A program made the position numbers and the translations under genes. The notes under the pieces were generated by a model, which made no database searches, was not told where the DNA came from, and saw only the letters and a list, made by a program, of their open reading frames with translations. Source: Plazaster borealis (Eukaryota > Echinodermata > Asteroidea > Forcipulatida > Labidiasteridae). From it: a DNA stretch of 64,000 nt. The stretch is from the NCBI GenBank assembly GCA_021014325.1, contig CM037461.1:1699501-1763500 (forward strand). Reading direction: 5' to 3'. Positions 45,238-58,400 of this stretch are shown here, in pieces (position 1 is the stretch's first letter; every line of letters begins with the position of its first letter).

Positions 45238-46441
45238 CTATAAGTACGACTGTGTTCCAGATCTACTACTCCGCCCTGCTTGTGTATCTTTGGTTTGGCT
45301 AGTTAATGGCTTCATACGAACTGAATCGGCTGGGCCACCGACTTTACAACAGTTTAAAGACACCGCATTTGCGTTGGAGACTGTATACAGATACGGATTA
45401 ATGGCCGAGTTGATCGGTATGACAAAGACAACAACCCAAGCGTACGTTTCGTCTGGTATGTCCACGGCACCACTCTGAGATAAAATCCCCATGATGATCA
45501 CAGGCATCCAACAACAGAAGTCAGTACCGACGATAAGGAGCATGCGCGTTGCCATGGTCATCTCCCTCCTGCGGTGCTCCCTGTCCTTCCGCTTGTGTAA
45601 TTTCTTCGCTGGTAGTTTGATTATTACCACAAACGCTATAGCAATATAGCACACCATGACTACCAGGCAACAGGCAAAGTTGATGCCAAGATATACTGTA
45701 GCTGAGAATATCCAAGATGGTTCGGCTTGTTGGGTTATTGTTCGGTTAAGGGACAACACTCCTAACAGTGTATTGTTGTGGGAAACAACTTTGGGTTTAA
45801 CAACAAGTGGGAGACCTACGCATACGTCGTAAAGACCGTAGAATGTTTCGTTCTTATCATTTAGCAAGTCTTGTAGAAACAGTGGAGGGACACTGATTAA
45901 TAAAGAAAATGTCCACAGTATGGCGCTGGCCATTCGGGCAGACTCTAACCGCAGCCATTTCTTCCCAAATGGGAACACTACACACAGAAATCGGTCGATG
46001 CTGATCATAGTGACGAAAAACACTGATGCTTCAGAGCTCAGCATTGAGAGGAAACCAGCGAACTTACACAAGTGCCCTGATTTCCATTCGGGCGCGTGCA
46101 AAAAGTAATCATCCTGATAGTGTACATCGGCTCCACCGACTATCACCATGTACAACCCCATGATCAGATCCGAAACAGCCAGATTGAGAATCAGGACCGA
46201 TTGCGAACGCTTCCCAGAATCCTTCATATTCAATCTCCAGGCGATTATACCAGCATTGCCGATGAGGGCGCTAATGCCAAGACACCAAATGAAGACTCTC
46301 AGTACAGAATTATGCATGATCCGATTACAGCTCAAGTATGGTATTATTTCTCCGTCTAAATGAGATGTTGTAAAACATCGTTCAATTATTCCGTTTGTTT
46401 TGTAATCGAGTAGACAGCACATCTTTGGATCATCGACGACC
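45238..46441 (-). CDS. LGR receptor hinge, seven-transmembrane domain and C-tail exon
   Basis: Acceptor ATATTTGTAG|G, then VVDDPKMCCLLDYKT (hinge with CC, later ERCF and LSCN). Residues below are counted from V at the exon start. TM1 about 48-70 (GNAG); TM2 about 82-103 (NLAVSDLIMG); TM3 about 126-155, ending DRF instead of DRY; TM4 about 170-188. A long extracellular loop 2, about 55 residues, has sequons NET, NNT and NRT and the Cys (VCVG) that pairs with HLCK. TM5 about 245-275; TM6 about 297-320 (TDFCCWMPVI); TM7 about 334-354 with NPYLY. A tail of about 45 residues carries CC (possible palmitoylation) and ends TQSYL, a class I PDZ-ligand pattern (S-x-L). Stop TAG. Confidence 0.93.
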
Positions 46442-49400
46442 CTACAAATATACAAAAGTTTTCAGAGAATTTTGAAACTTATTTTTGTCATCAAAATATT
46501 TGCATCTTGAAGAAAAAAGGTATGACAAGTTAGAGCACTCCTTTTTTATATTTATACTTCAAACATATTTTCTGGAAAGTGAACTCTTCAATAGGAGACT
46601 TTGTGACGCTAGGTGGCAGCAGACAAACCACGTGATATCCTGATAAGTCTGCTACCACCAACCGTCTTAAAAATTCTCCCATTCATCTGGAGACCAGCTG
46701 TATTTTACGCCCCATATCACAATCATACTTACAAAGATATTAGGTGTTGCAAGTGTTCCATTTCATTTTTCTTTACTTGAAATTTTTGAATCTGATCTTG
46801 TCTTCTCCTCAAATTCCTGAGAAGGAAAAACGAAACTGTAATGTAAAGTTATATAAAGTTAAGATTGTTAGTGGTGTAAAATCTCTTTTGGAGGAGTGTT
46901 GGCTCTGAAAAGAGCCGGTGTGGTCTCGACGTTTCGAACAGTATACTCTGCTCGTCTTCAGGCTAAGATTGTAGTTATCGAGTGGTTATTTCATCTTATT
47001 TTTTCGAGGTTTGAATTTTTTTTTTTTTTTTCTGGGGTTGGGGTATATTATTTGCCCTTGCTTTGTTATCACTAAGCTGTGTGTCATTTCGTTTCCTTGG
47101 TCTTCAAATTTATGTTATTTTCATCCCAAATCTGAAGTTATCAAAACAGTTTACCATTGATTCTACTGGCTTCTGAGTTGTATGAATAACCACTCAGCTA
47201 ACTTTGTATTTTAGTCAAACACTCAATTGACAACTTATACACAAGCCCCTAAACCGTTGGCAACCGTCTTTTATAAAAGTTGTTAGTTTTATTTGTCTTG
47301 AAAACCGAATAAATTGAAAGAGTTCGTTGGAAAATAGTGCATTAAAGGAACTGGAAACGTTTGGTAATTGTCAAAGACCAGTATTTTCACTTGGTGTATC
47401 CCAACATAATTATGCATAAAATATCAAACCTGTGAACATTTGGGCTCAATTGGTCATCGAAGTTGCAAGAAAATGTTGAAAGAAAAAAAACACCCTTGTT
47501 GCACAATTTTGTGTGCTTTCAGATGCCTGAAAAAGGCTTCAGGCATGAAGTCTTTTTCAGGTTCAAATATTTTAGTGAGAAATTACCTCTTTCTCAAAAA
47601 CTACGTTACTTCAGAGGGAGTCATTTTTCACAATGTTTTATACTATCAACAGCTCTCCGTTGCTCGTCACCGAGTAAGTTGTTATGCTAATATATATTTT
47701 GAGTAATTACCAAACGTGTCCAGTGTCATTAAGTTGAATATAAAAGATGATACTTGTTTTATATTCTTCTGCTATTCAAACTTACAGAATTGCGAGATTT
47801 TCTAATCCATTAAATGCGCCAGACTTTATAACTGTCCATGGATTCCCGCCGATATCCCTATGTAAGTAAATGAGTAATACACTGTCAATTATTCATTTTT
47901 TATTTTATTTATTCAGATACGATAATTCATTTCAATTCTCAATATTACATGCAGATAATCTAGTTAAGAACATTTGGAGAGAGGAAATGAAAAAAAATAA
48001 AATATGTAGGAACAAGGGCAAAACTGTGGGGTAGGCAAACAGCGGAAATAACACATTCATGAAATCATAGCCAATAGGTTCAGCCTAATCGTAAATATAA
48101 AAACATTGCAATCAAAGTAGTCGAAAAAGGCAAACGAACAAACACCACCAGCAACCAAAAGACAACCAAACAGACAATCAAACAACAATCACAACCCGAA
48201 CGACCAACAGACAAGCAGCCAGACCAAAAAAATAAAATAAAATAAAAAATAAATAAACACCCAAACATCCAATAAACAAGCTAAGGACTAGCATGACTAA
48301 CTTGACCGAGGTCGAAACAATCATCACCCAGAAAACCAACAAACGAACAGACGGACAATCATCAAAGGATCCTAGAATAAAACAATCAGCAACCAAGCAA
48401 CTAACAATCAAGCAAACAGACATACAATAGACTTAACAACCAAGAACAGACAACCAACACCCATACAACAAACAGGCAGCAAACAGACAATCAACAAAGC
48501 AACCTATAATAAAACAGTCGGCAACCAAACAACCAAGAGTCAAGGAAACAGACAAACAACAGACTTAACAACCAAGAACAGACAACCAACACCCAGACAA
48601 ACAGGCAGCAAACAGACAATCAACAAAGCAACCTATAATAAAACAGTCGGCAACCAAACAACCAAGAGTCAAGGAAACAGACAAACAACAGAATTAACAA
48701 CCAAGAACAGACAACCAACACCCAGACAAACAGGCAGCAAACAGACAATCAACAAAGCAACCTATATTAAAACAGTCGGCAGACAGACAAACAGACAATC
48801 AACAAAGCAACCTATATTAAAACAGTCGGCAACCAGACAACCAAGAGTCAAGGAAACAGACAAACAACAGACTTAACAACCAAGAACAGACAACCAACAC
48901 CCAGACAAACAGGCAGCAAACAGACAATCAACAAAGCAACCTTTAATAAAACAGTCGGTAACCAGACAACCAAGAGTCAAGCAACAGACAAAAAACATAC
49001 TTGACAACCAACAACGAAACAATCAACACCCAGACAACCAACAGACAACCAAACATAAATCAACAAAGCAACCTATAATAAAACAGTCATCAGCCAAACA
49101 ACCAAGAGTCAAGCAAACATACAAACAACAGACTAAACAACCAAGAACGTCGAAATCGTCACCCAGACAACCAACATTTACAACAAACGAAGCCAGCTAG
49201 AATAAAACAGACAGCAACCAAACAACCAAGAGTCAAGCTAAAACAGACAAACAACAGACTGAACAACCAAGAACGAAACAACCAACACCCAGACAACCAA
49301 ACATATACAATCAACAAACAAAGCAACCAAGAACGAATTTGCGGTTTGTAAGCCACTGTATGGCTCTATTCAGAAGTCTTCAAATGAAATTCCATGAAAC

Positions 49401-52400
49401 CTATCCAGGACAATGGCTGAGGAAAAGTGTCCTGTGTTTCAGCTGATTTCATCCTGAGCTCTACAGGGGACTGCCTTCAGTTTTTGTTGTTTGTTTTTAA
49501 TTTTTTTAATTTTCCTTCTTTATAATTTGTTTTATAATAATGCATAAATGCGAGTACTACATTTCAACAACCAAAACGATGACCATAAGCTGATTCAGTA
49601 TACTGCCCCCTAGCGGTGAGTATAACAGTGGCAATCCTTTTTACTAAAGCTCACAAAGACGATGTTATTAAATTCAGCAGTGATTAATAACTTAAAATGG
49701 AGCTCTGGTTTGGGTATACAATCTAGCGTATCGAGATCTTGTGAACCTACAGCGCCCGACCATGTAGAAAACCTATTTCTAGAAATGCGGGTTGAACAAA
49801 GACGAATTTACTACAGCGGGACTTGAACCTGAGACCTCCGGATTAACGTGCCAGCCGGCGCGCAAGATTTTTTTTCCTACGAACTTGTTGACCCCCCATT
49901 CGGCGAACTTTGAAAAAACTTATTTTGATAGCGCCCTCTTTTGAATTATCCTTCTCCAGCCCATGTCAGAGCTGTGTATTGAGAGAGTTGCGACGTGGAG
50001 GGACCAGCTTTCTCCGGTCACGTGGTTGCTGGACGCCATTTTGTTCCAAATGCAGCACAACCCAATATGGGCAGACTAGTCTGGCACCCTGTATTCGCCA
50101 ATGCATTTTATTGGATACAAAATGGCTTCTAATCGCAAGTTGTCGCAACTCTCTCAATATACGGCTCTGGCCCATGTTAACTTCCGTATGGGGACAACAA
50201 GTTCGTATAAAAACAAATTTAACAGCCGGCGCTCTGCCAACTGAGCTATCTAGCCCTATGAAATTCGGAGGTCGCATGTTCAAATCCGCTCTAGTCAATT
50301 TGTTTTTGTTCAACCCAATATTATTTAAAAACAAATTTACTCAGTCAGTTTCCCTTACATAAAGAAGCAGAAAACAGTTACATTTTGTACATTTTGTTCA
50401 AAATTGTATTTTAGCTGGTAACCTTATTCAGGTAAACGTAATTTTGTTGTGCTTAGAAACCTTTCTGTGCTTTAAAACCCTTAACTGAGGGGAGGGGCCA
50501 ATGAATCATTCCACACCATCACTAAATAAGTAATTTCTCGAAAGTCTAATGACTGGGGGGAGTCAAATTCCACGCCTCTAAAAGGTTTACTAATTCGGGA
50601 AAATAAATCAATTACTGGGTAATTAATGAAGTCAAATAATTCTAGACAATTGCTGGGCATGTGAAGAAGTCTCTTATAATTATGTAAAATATCATCGGAA
50701 ATGCACAGAAAACATTTTTGATATATATTGGATGGTGTGGTATGATCTATTGATCCTTTCAAGGATTTAAGTATAGTCTATGGAGTTCCCGCAGTTAAGG
50801 GCATTGCTAAACATTTTCTGCTAAGCAAAACTAAGCAGGATACCAGTTACATTTTGTGCATGTAAAATTGTATTTTAGCTGGTAACCTTATTCGGGTAAA
50901 CGTAATTTTATTGTGCTTTAAGCAGCTCTATGAAATTGGGCCCCGTTCTTCACTCACGTTGATATGATTCGGGTAAAATTACTATTCAAAACAACTCACA
51001 AACATCTACTTACAAATGATTAACAAACTGCAATCCGGAAAAGGCGTTTGCTTCGATAACTTTCAGCTTATTATCTTGTAACAGCCTGTGAATAGTACAG
51101 AAAAGAAAATTGTTGGTTTGCTATAATCGTAGGGGAAAAGTTGAGGCAGAGAAGTAACAAGACAAATCGTGTAATCGCGGGGTGCGCAGTAAAGTGTGGT
51201 TGATTTGTTGTTCTTACAGGCCCTTTTCGAATCCACGGATTTGGCTTTGGATTCGGCTTCAGGCTCCTTTCTCTCGTCTGAATCCTTGAACGAATAGCAC
51301 GCGTATAGTCAAAACAACTGAGGGGCCTAGCTAGCCTGAGCCGAATCCGAAGCCGAAGCCGGTCGTTTCGAAAAGGGCCACAGTTGAAATGACGAACACG
51401 CACACATTGCACAGTGTAAAAACTCCATGGTCAGAATGGAACCTGATTCTGGATTATAGGGGGCCTGACCCATTTCTGGGTCAGTATGATCTTGAATATG
51501 TGTCAAACTTACCTGGAACTTTGTCAAACTGACGCAGAATCCAAGTCAAAATCTATTTTTTTACATCATTTTCCGGGTCAGCCTGATCCAGAAATGTGTA
51601 AGGCCCCCGGGGGTCGATTTCACAAAACTCTTCCTAACTTAGGACTAGTCCTAGGCAATGCTAATAATATCGAAGTCTTATATAGCGCACGTATCTACCA
51701 AACAAGGTACTCAAGGCGCTTAGTATATACTTTTTAAACAGAAAGGTGGGTTATTGAAGTTATGAATTATGAGACCCAATTATGTAGCACCTTATAATGT
51801 TTTTTACAAGGTGCTACGGCGCAATCAGCAGCCACAACCAGGAACACCGGGGCGAACCCCTTCTCTTTTCGATAAGTGCACTGGGTTCTTTTACATGCGT
51901 TACACAACACATGGGACCAACGGCTTTACGTCCCATCCGAAGGACGAAGCAATGGTTAAGTGTCTTGCTTAAGGACACAAATGTCACGGGCTGGGGACTA
52001 GTCCTAGTCAATGCTAAGAGATAGGACTAGTCTTAAGTTAGGACCAGTACTTAAGACTAGTCCTATCTCTTAGCACTGCCTAGGACTAGTCCTAAGTTAG
52101 GAAGAGTTTTGTGAAATCGACCCCTGGAGGCCTCTGTTCCTGGTCTTGGCCTTGGTGCCCCTTCATATCTTCTCACTTTCAAAGCTCTTCATGGGCTATC
52201 TCCTGACTATATATCTGATCTGCTAAGAGATAGGACTAGTCTTAAGTTAGGACCAGTATTTAAGACTAGTCCTATCTCTTAGCACTGCCTAGGACTAGTC
52301 CTAAGTTAGGAAGAGTTTTGTGAAATCGACCCCAGATACCCGGAATCCGGGTCAGTTCTGACCCAGGAGTTTTTAGAGTGTAGGTCCTTACCAAAAATAC

Positions 52401-55400
52401 TTTTTTTTTTCGACTTCGGTTTTCCAATAAATTTCAATCCCTAAAAATGTAAGAATGTGCTTGCTTCCTTTGAGCTGTGTGTTATTTGTGCACACAGGAA
52501 GTTCAGATCTTTCGTAAGATCACTGGAGAGTTGTAATATTTAAAGTATAGTTTTCGAGAAAGAGTTTTTTTTGTTCACCCCTAAATTTGAATCTGAGAAA
52601 GGCTTCAGGCATAAAGCCTTTCTCAGGCATATGAAAGCACACAATTTTATGCAACAAGTGTGTTTTATTTTGGGGTTTTTCCATGATTTTCTTGCACTTT
52701 CGATGACCAATTGAAGCCAAATGTTCACAGGTTTGTTATTTTAGGCATAAGTTGAGATACACCAAATGAGGATAGGGCTCTGGTCTTTTTGCCAATAACC
52801 AAATAATGTATGACATAAAAATGACTGATACTACACTTACAAGCCACGCAATTGTGTCAACCCTTCGAATGCACCTGGTTCAATTGATGATATTTGATTA
52901 TTCACAAGATCACTGAAAGAAGAAGAAGAAACATTGTATCAACAAACGCTGCCGTGGTAGTCTTAAAACTAATTTAACGAAAACATTACTATTGATTACG
53001 TGTGACTCATTATTAGTAGGTATTGAGCTCCTCGTTCACAATGTAAAATAAGTATTCAGCTCCCGGTTCACTTTTACTAGAATTTGTACATGTAAACAGG
53101 TAACCAGTTCACTGTCCACCATTGCTATACCTTTATACGTGAATAAGTAACCGATTCCACTAGTGCTATTACTTTGCACGTGCTTAGTAACCATTAGAAC
53201 GGAAATCAAACAATGGCGTTCTGTACTATGACTTGTACTGTTGAAACAATAAGTAAAATAATAAACTATTGGCCATTGAACTTACAGTGAGATTAGACTG
53301 CTCAGATGACGGAATGTGTTTGCCTTGAGACTTGTAATCTGATTCCTGCCGAGACGCCTGGGTACCATTCAATCATGTATGTAAACACAAATTGTAATTG
53401 GTTAACTTTACTTGTGTCAACATTAGTCACTATTATACTCTTACATATTGATATCTCTCTATGTAGACCCCTTGCATATGACGTCACACTCTCAAAAAGG
53501 ACACAGATCATTGGACGATAGCTGTTCTTTGTGAGTAAAAACGTGCGCGTGACTTCAACGTACCTGTAGCGTTTCACGTTATGCAAGGGCGGTCTATTGA
53601 TGTATATAGACCCCTTACACAACGCGGAACACACCTCCGAACAATGCGCGTCATTTTGGGTGTCAACTCTTTTTGTGCAGGTTTTTATACGATTTTGACA
53701 CCCAAAATGACACCCAGGATAGGCGTTTGTGAGTACGCTGAGCGTTGTGCCAGGGGTCTATTATAGCCCCAAGATGTAGCTCCCTGCATATATTAGAGAT
53801 GAAAGATTGTTCAACACATTTGTTTGCCTTATAGCGCCTAAGAGCAAACTTTTGAAGTTGGCGCTAGATATTGACTGGCGCTATACAAATTAATTTCGAT
53901 TTATTAATTGATTGATTGATTGATTGAGTGATTTATTGATTGATTGACTTGTTGATTAAATAATATATGGATTGATTGATTGGTTGAGTGGTTTATTGAT
54001 TGAGTGATTTGTTGATTAATTGGGTCATTGAGTGAGTGATTGATTGATTGAATGATTTATTGAATGAGTGATTTATTGAGTAATTGACTAATTGATTGAT
54101 TTATTGAGTGATTTATAAATTGAGTGATTTGTTGATTGTTTGATTAATTGATTGAATGAGTGAGTGATTTAATGATTGAGTGATGATTTTTATTATTTTT
54201 TTGATGATTGATTGATTGAGTGATTGAGTGATTTTTTTGAGAGTGTTTTTTTTTCATTGATGTTGATTGATTGAATGATTCATTGATTGATTGATTGATT
54301 GAATGATTATTTCATTCATTCAATTATTCATTCATTTATATATTATTTTTTAAAAAAACTAGACTAGAACTTTAAAAAATAACAAAAATAAATTTACAGC
54401 ACATAAAACATAAACAAGTTACATTTATAAACAAGTAGAATCTGTTACATAATACAGGTCGGTAGCTGGGAACGAAATTACATCAACAGTAATACCATAA
54501 AAAATTTTCATTGCAAGTACGGCATGGAAGAAAATAAAATATACTAAATTACAGAATCCATCCATTTTCATTGACGTGTCTATCAATCGGTATTACTCTT
54601 TGGTTCTATATGGATGGTGGAACTTCTTTTCGTTCTAAGCATACTCTAAATTGGTTACTTTTCTATTTTTGCCCTTTGTTGTAATCGTAATAGCGTTGTG
54701 CACTTTTACTTTTTTTTTATAGTTAGCTAACGTTTTACAATTTTTTGGTTTTTATATTTATTAATTTTAACATCACTCACACTACTACTTTTTACACCTT
54801 TACTGAGAGATCACTCTCTGTTATCAATTTTTATCAGTGTGTATGTGTGTTGTGTGTGTGTGTGTTAACATGTAATGAAATTGTTTTTGTGTTAATTTTG
54901 ATGTCATTTCGTTTTATGTTTCTACCCGCTAGTGTTGAAATGCCCAGGTTTTGTGATAAGTCCTCGGTTGTGGACACAAGTTCATGGTTCTGCAATGATC
55001 AGCGAAGCTCTTAAAGACCCACTTGAACGAAAACGGCAACAAGTGATCTTTGCTGAAAGCCATTTGAAAATGTTTTCAATCAAAAAGGAAATTGGATTCA
55101 CATGACATTTATAAACAAAATTTAATTGTGTAAACAAACACTAATTTTGAATACCCTTCTCCGGTGCTTTTCAGAGCAATTCGCAAAAAGCCCAGTTACA
55201 TCAAGACTCATGTAACGTCATAGTGGGAGCTCCGTTTTGTTGCAGCATGGATGTGTAACAAAGCTACATCCCACACATGACATCAAAGTATTGTCATTTT
55301 AACGCACGTCAAACAGCAGAGGTGTTTCTAGTTTTTTCAAACCTTGAGGTTGGGGTCTTATGTTTTGATCGATAATTACGAACAATTCAGAAGTGTACAA

Positions 55401-58400
55401 ATATCAAAATTACACTAAAATGATAAACAAAAACAATATAAACAAGTTTAAATAGCATTCCCGTTAAAAAACAAAAATCGCTCAAGTTAGTAGGTGTTTA
55501 AAATATGAGATACCAAAAAATGGTCGGGGCCTTGCCCATAATTTTATACTCACAGATAAATGAGTCTATCGAGACCTCGGAACATCCCTTCTCTTAAATT
55601 AACCAGTTTGTTCCCATCAAGCCGTCTGTAGATCACAGAAAAATATTATTATTATAATTATTATATATTTCTGGTAATGAAACCAAGGATGCCTCACGAT
55701 CCCACGTCGACATGTTAATTAACTTGGTGACACAGTTCCATCCAGAACAGCACCAGCAGGAGGGCTCGATTTCACAAAGAGTTAAGATTGATCGTAACTG
55801 CAAATCCATCGCAGTTGCTTAGCAAAGAGTGATGTCACAATACAAATCACTATAGTAATTACTGCTAACTCATCTTAAGATGAATCTTAGTGCTTTGTGA
55901 AATCGGCCCCCAGACCCCACAAACCCGGTCCGTAAGGTGGTGTGCGTGTGCGTAGGTATACACATTCAAACCGAGAACCTATAACATAAGGGACAATAGG
56001 GTCCCGGTTGGGTGAAGGTTACCCAGTTGCAAAGTGTGTATAAAACCAACGGGAAGCTGTTGCCGTAAAGTACAAACAAAAGAGGAACAATCAGAGGCCC
56101 CAGATTGCCAGAGAGCAATTGATTCACTAATGTTCCTGTACAGCCTTCAATGAGTTGTCCCTTATTAAGCACCCATGCAGTGTCCTTGCACAGAAAGATT
56201 ATTAAATGAACTCCAGGAATTGCATGTCCTTCAAAATGGTCATAAAAGAACCATTACATGTGATTAAAGGCACTGTACACGTTTGGTAATTGCTCGAAAT
56301 ATATATTAGCATAAAAACTTACTTTGTAACGAGCAACAGAGAGCTGTTGGTAGCATAAACCATTGTGAGAAACGACTCCCTCTGAAGTAATGTAGTTTTT
56401 GAGAAAGAGGTAATTTCTCACTAAAATAATCAAAGACTTCTTGCAAGAAGCCTTTTATTCCTATCTGAAAGCACACAAATTTGTACAACAAGAGTGTTTT
56501 TCTTTCATCATTTTCTTGCAACTTCGATGACCAATTGAGCCCAAATTTCCACAGGCTTGTTATTTTATGCATAGGTTGGGATACACCAAGTGAGATCACT
56601 GGTCTTTGACAATTACCAAACGTGTTCAGTGCCTGTCACTGGCGTGACAGCAGGTATAGAAAATGAAGAATTTCCAGTTAATTTGAAAATGTCTAAGACA
56701 GAACCAATATTGTGTGTATACTTACAGCAGTTTCCTAATGGAAGCTAATGTCTCGAACACACCATCATCTATGTCTACCAAGTTATTGACGTTGAGTCGT
56801 CTGTAAAACAATACCGTAGTTCATGCCATCATTAAGAATTCATTTGACCCAATTCAAATGAGGTCGTCATCACAATGATCTCGGTTGCGCCGAGTCTGTA
56901 CTTCATAATCAGTAAACTTTCAAATTGAAATTAAACAATGATGTTTTTATCCTTGCCATTCTTGTACAATACCTTTAAGGTCGGGTAAAGTTGCTAACAC
57001 TCATTCATAACAATAATTAAATAATATGCCGGTGTTCACACCCGCCAGGCGTTTGGAAACCCTCTTTATTTTTCAGGCATGATATTCTTTCTACTTTAAT
57101 TCAATTTTCGATTGTTTTGCCCTCAGACACATTATTCAAATTGTTATTAAATAGCCTGAAAAGTCTATAAAAACCTATACAACATAAACATGTACAAGTA
57201 GGTCACCAATCGTTCTTAATACAATTTTCCTAATTTTGTCCGAGGACCAAATATCATGCCTTATTTTTACGAGATACCGAGCAATTTTGTTTTCTTTTCT
57301 TTTTAATGAATTTGTTCCTGCCAGTTCCAAATATAAAATCTATTCACATTACATGTTCATTTTTCCTTTTTTACTTTCCGAAACAAAATCTCTGGAACAC
57401 CAACCGAAAATCTAACAAGCTTGTTATTTGTATACTCACAATACTTGTAAATATGCTAGGCCATTGAATGCCCCAGCATTCAATCGTGTGAGCTGGTTTC
57501 TCTCCAAATCTCTGCAAGAAAAAAGAAAAAAGACAACCATTTTTATTTACTAGCCTTCTAATATTCTAAATTGTTCTTAATGTTTTTGGAAGAAAAATAC
57601 CACATTTTCTAAAGACATATTCCATATTGGTTGCATTATTTAATTGAAGTAGATTAGAAATAATCGCAAACCTGCTGGTGTACAGGTATCTTCAATTCAA
57701 TTCAAATTTCAATTATTTCTTTAACGCAAAACCAATAAATACATGCACGGTGTACAGAAATATACAACAAATACAGGAAAAAAAACTAAGATGAATGCAA
57801 AAACCGAAATAAAAGATAATCCACATGGGGCGGGGGCGAAATAAAGGCAAATTCCAAAAGCACAGCTTATACGGGAGGCTTTTAGACAAGACACGAGAAA
57901 CAAACAGTCTAAATTGTCTAAAGCGGGCGAAACAAAGCAATAAGAACATAATAATGATCACCAACAAGTCTGCATACCAGTAAATAATAATAAAGAAAAA
58001 AATATTAACTAAAATAATGTAAACATTCCGATTTATCAAGTCTTGTATTTAATTAATTTGTTTATTTCTCTTATTTTCCCTCGCTGTATGCGTTTTTGTA
58101 TAAATCCATTCTGTATAAATAGTAATATTAATTTTGAAACTGTATGCAATAAGTAGGGTTTTTTTTCTTTCTTTCTTAACAAAGTATTGGTTGCAATATA
58201 CATGTACACTTTTCCTTATTCTTGTTCAATCATCGTTATTCTTAAATTGTTATTAATTCACTTATTAACTAAAGGGACCAGGGGTCGATTTCACAAAACT
58301 CTTCATAACTTAGGACTAGTCCTAGTCAATGCTAAGAGATAGGACTAGTCCTAAGTTAAGACCAGTTACTGGTCCTAACTTCAGATAAGACTAGTCTTAT

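Noticed and set aside
46777..46782. Internal CAA|GTAAAG as the donor of the last LRR exon
   Set aside because: It would leave phase 0, which does not match the phase-2 acceptor of the transmembrane exon; the donor at 46,732 does.
48178..48423. Minus-strand frames rich in Leu, Val and Cys
   Set aside because: Low-complexity translation of the CAAC/CAGA satellite.
48487..48900. CRISPR-like regular spacing in the satellite
   Set aside because: Repeats are contiguous with no unique spacers, in a eukaryotic intron.
57713..58039. 108-residue hydrophobic minus-strand frame in an LGR intron
   Set aside because: AT-rich chance frame; does not fit LRR phase or any known motif.
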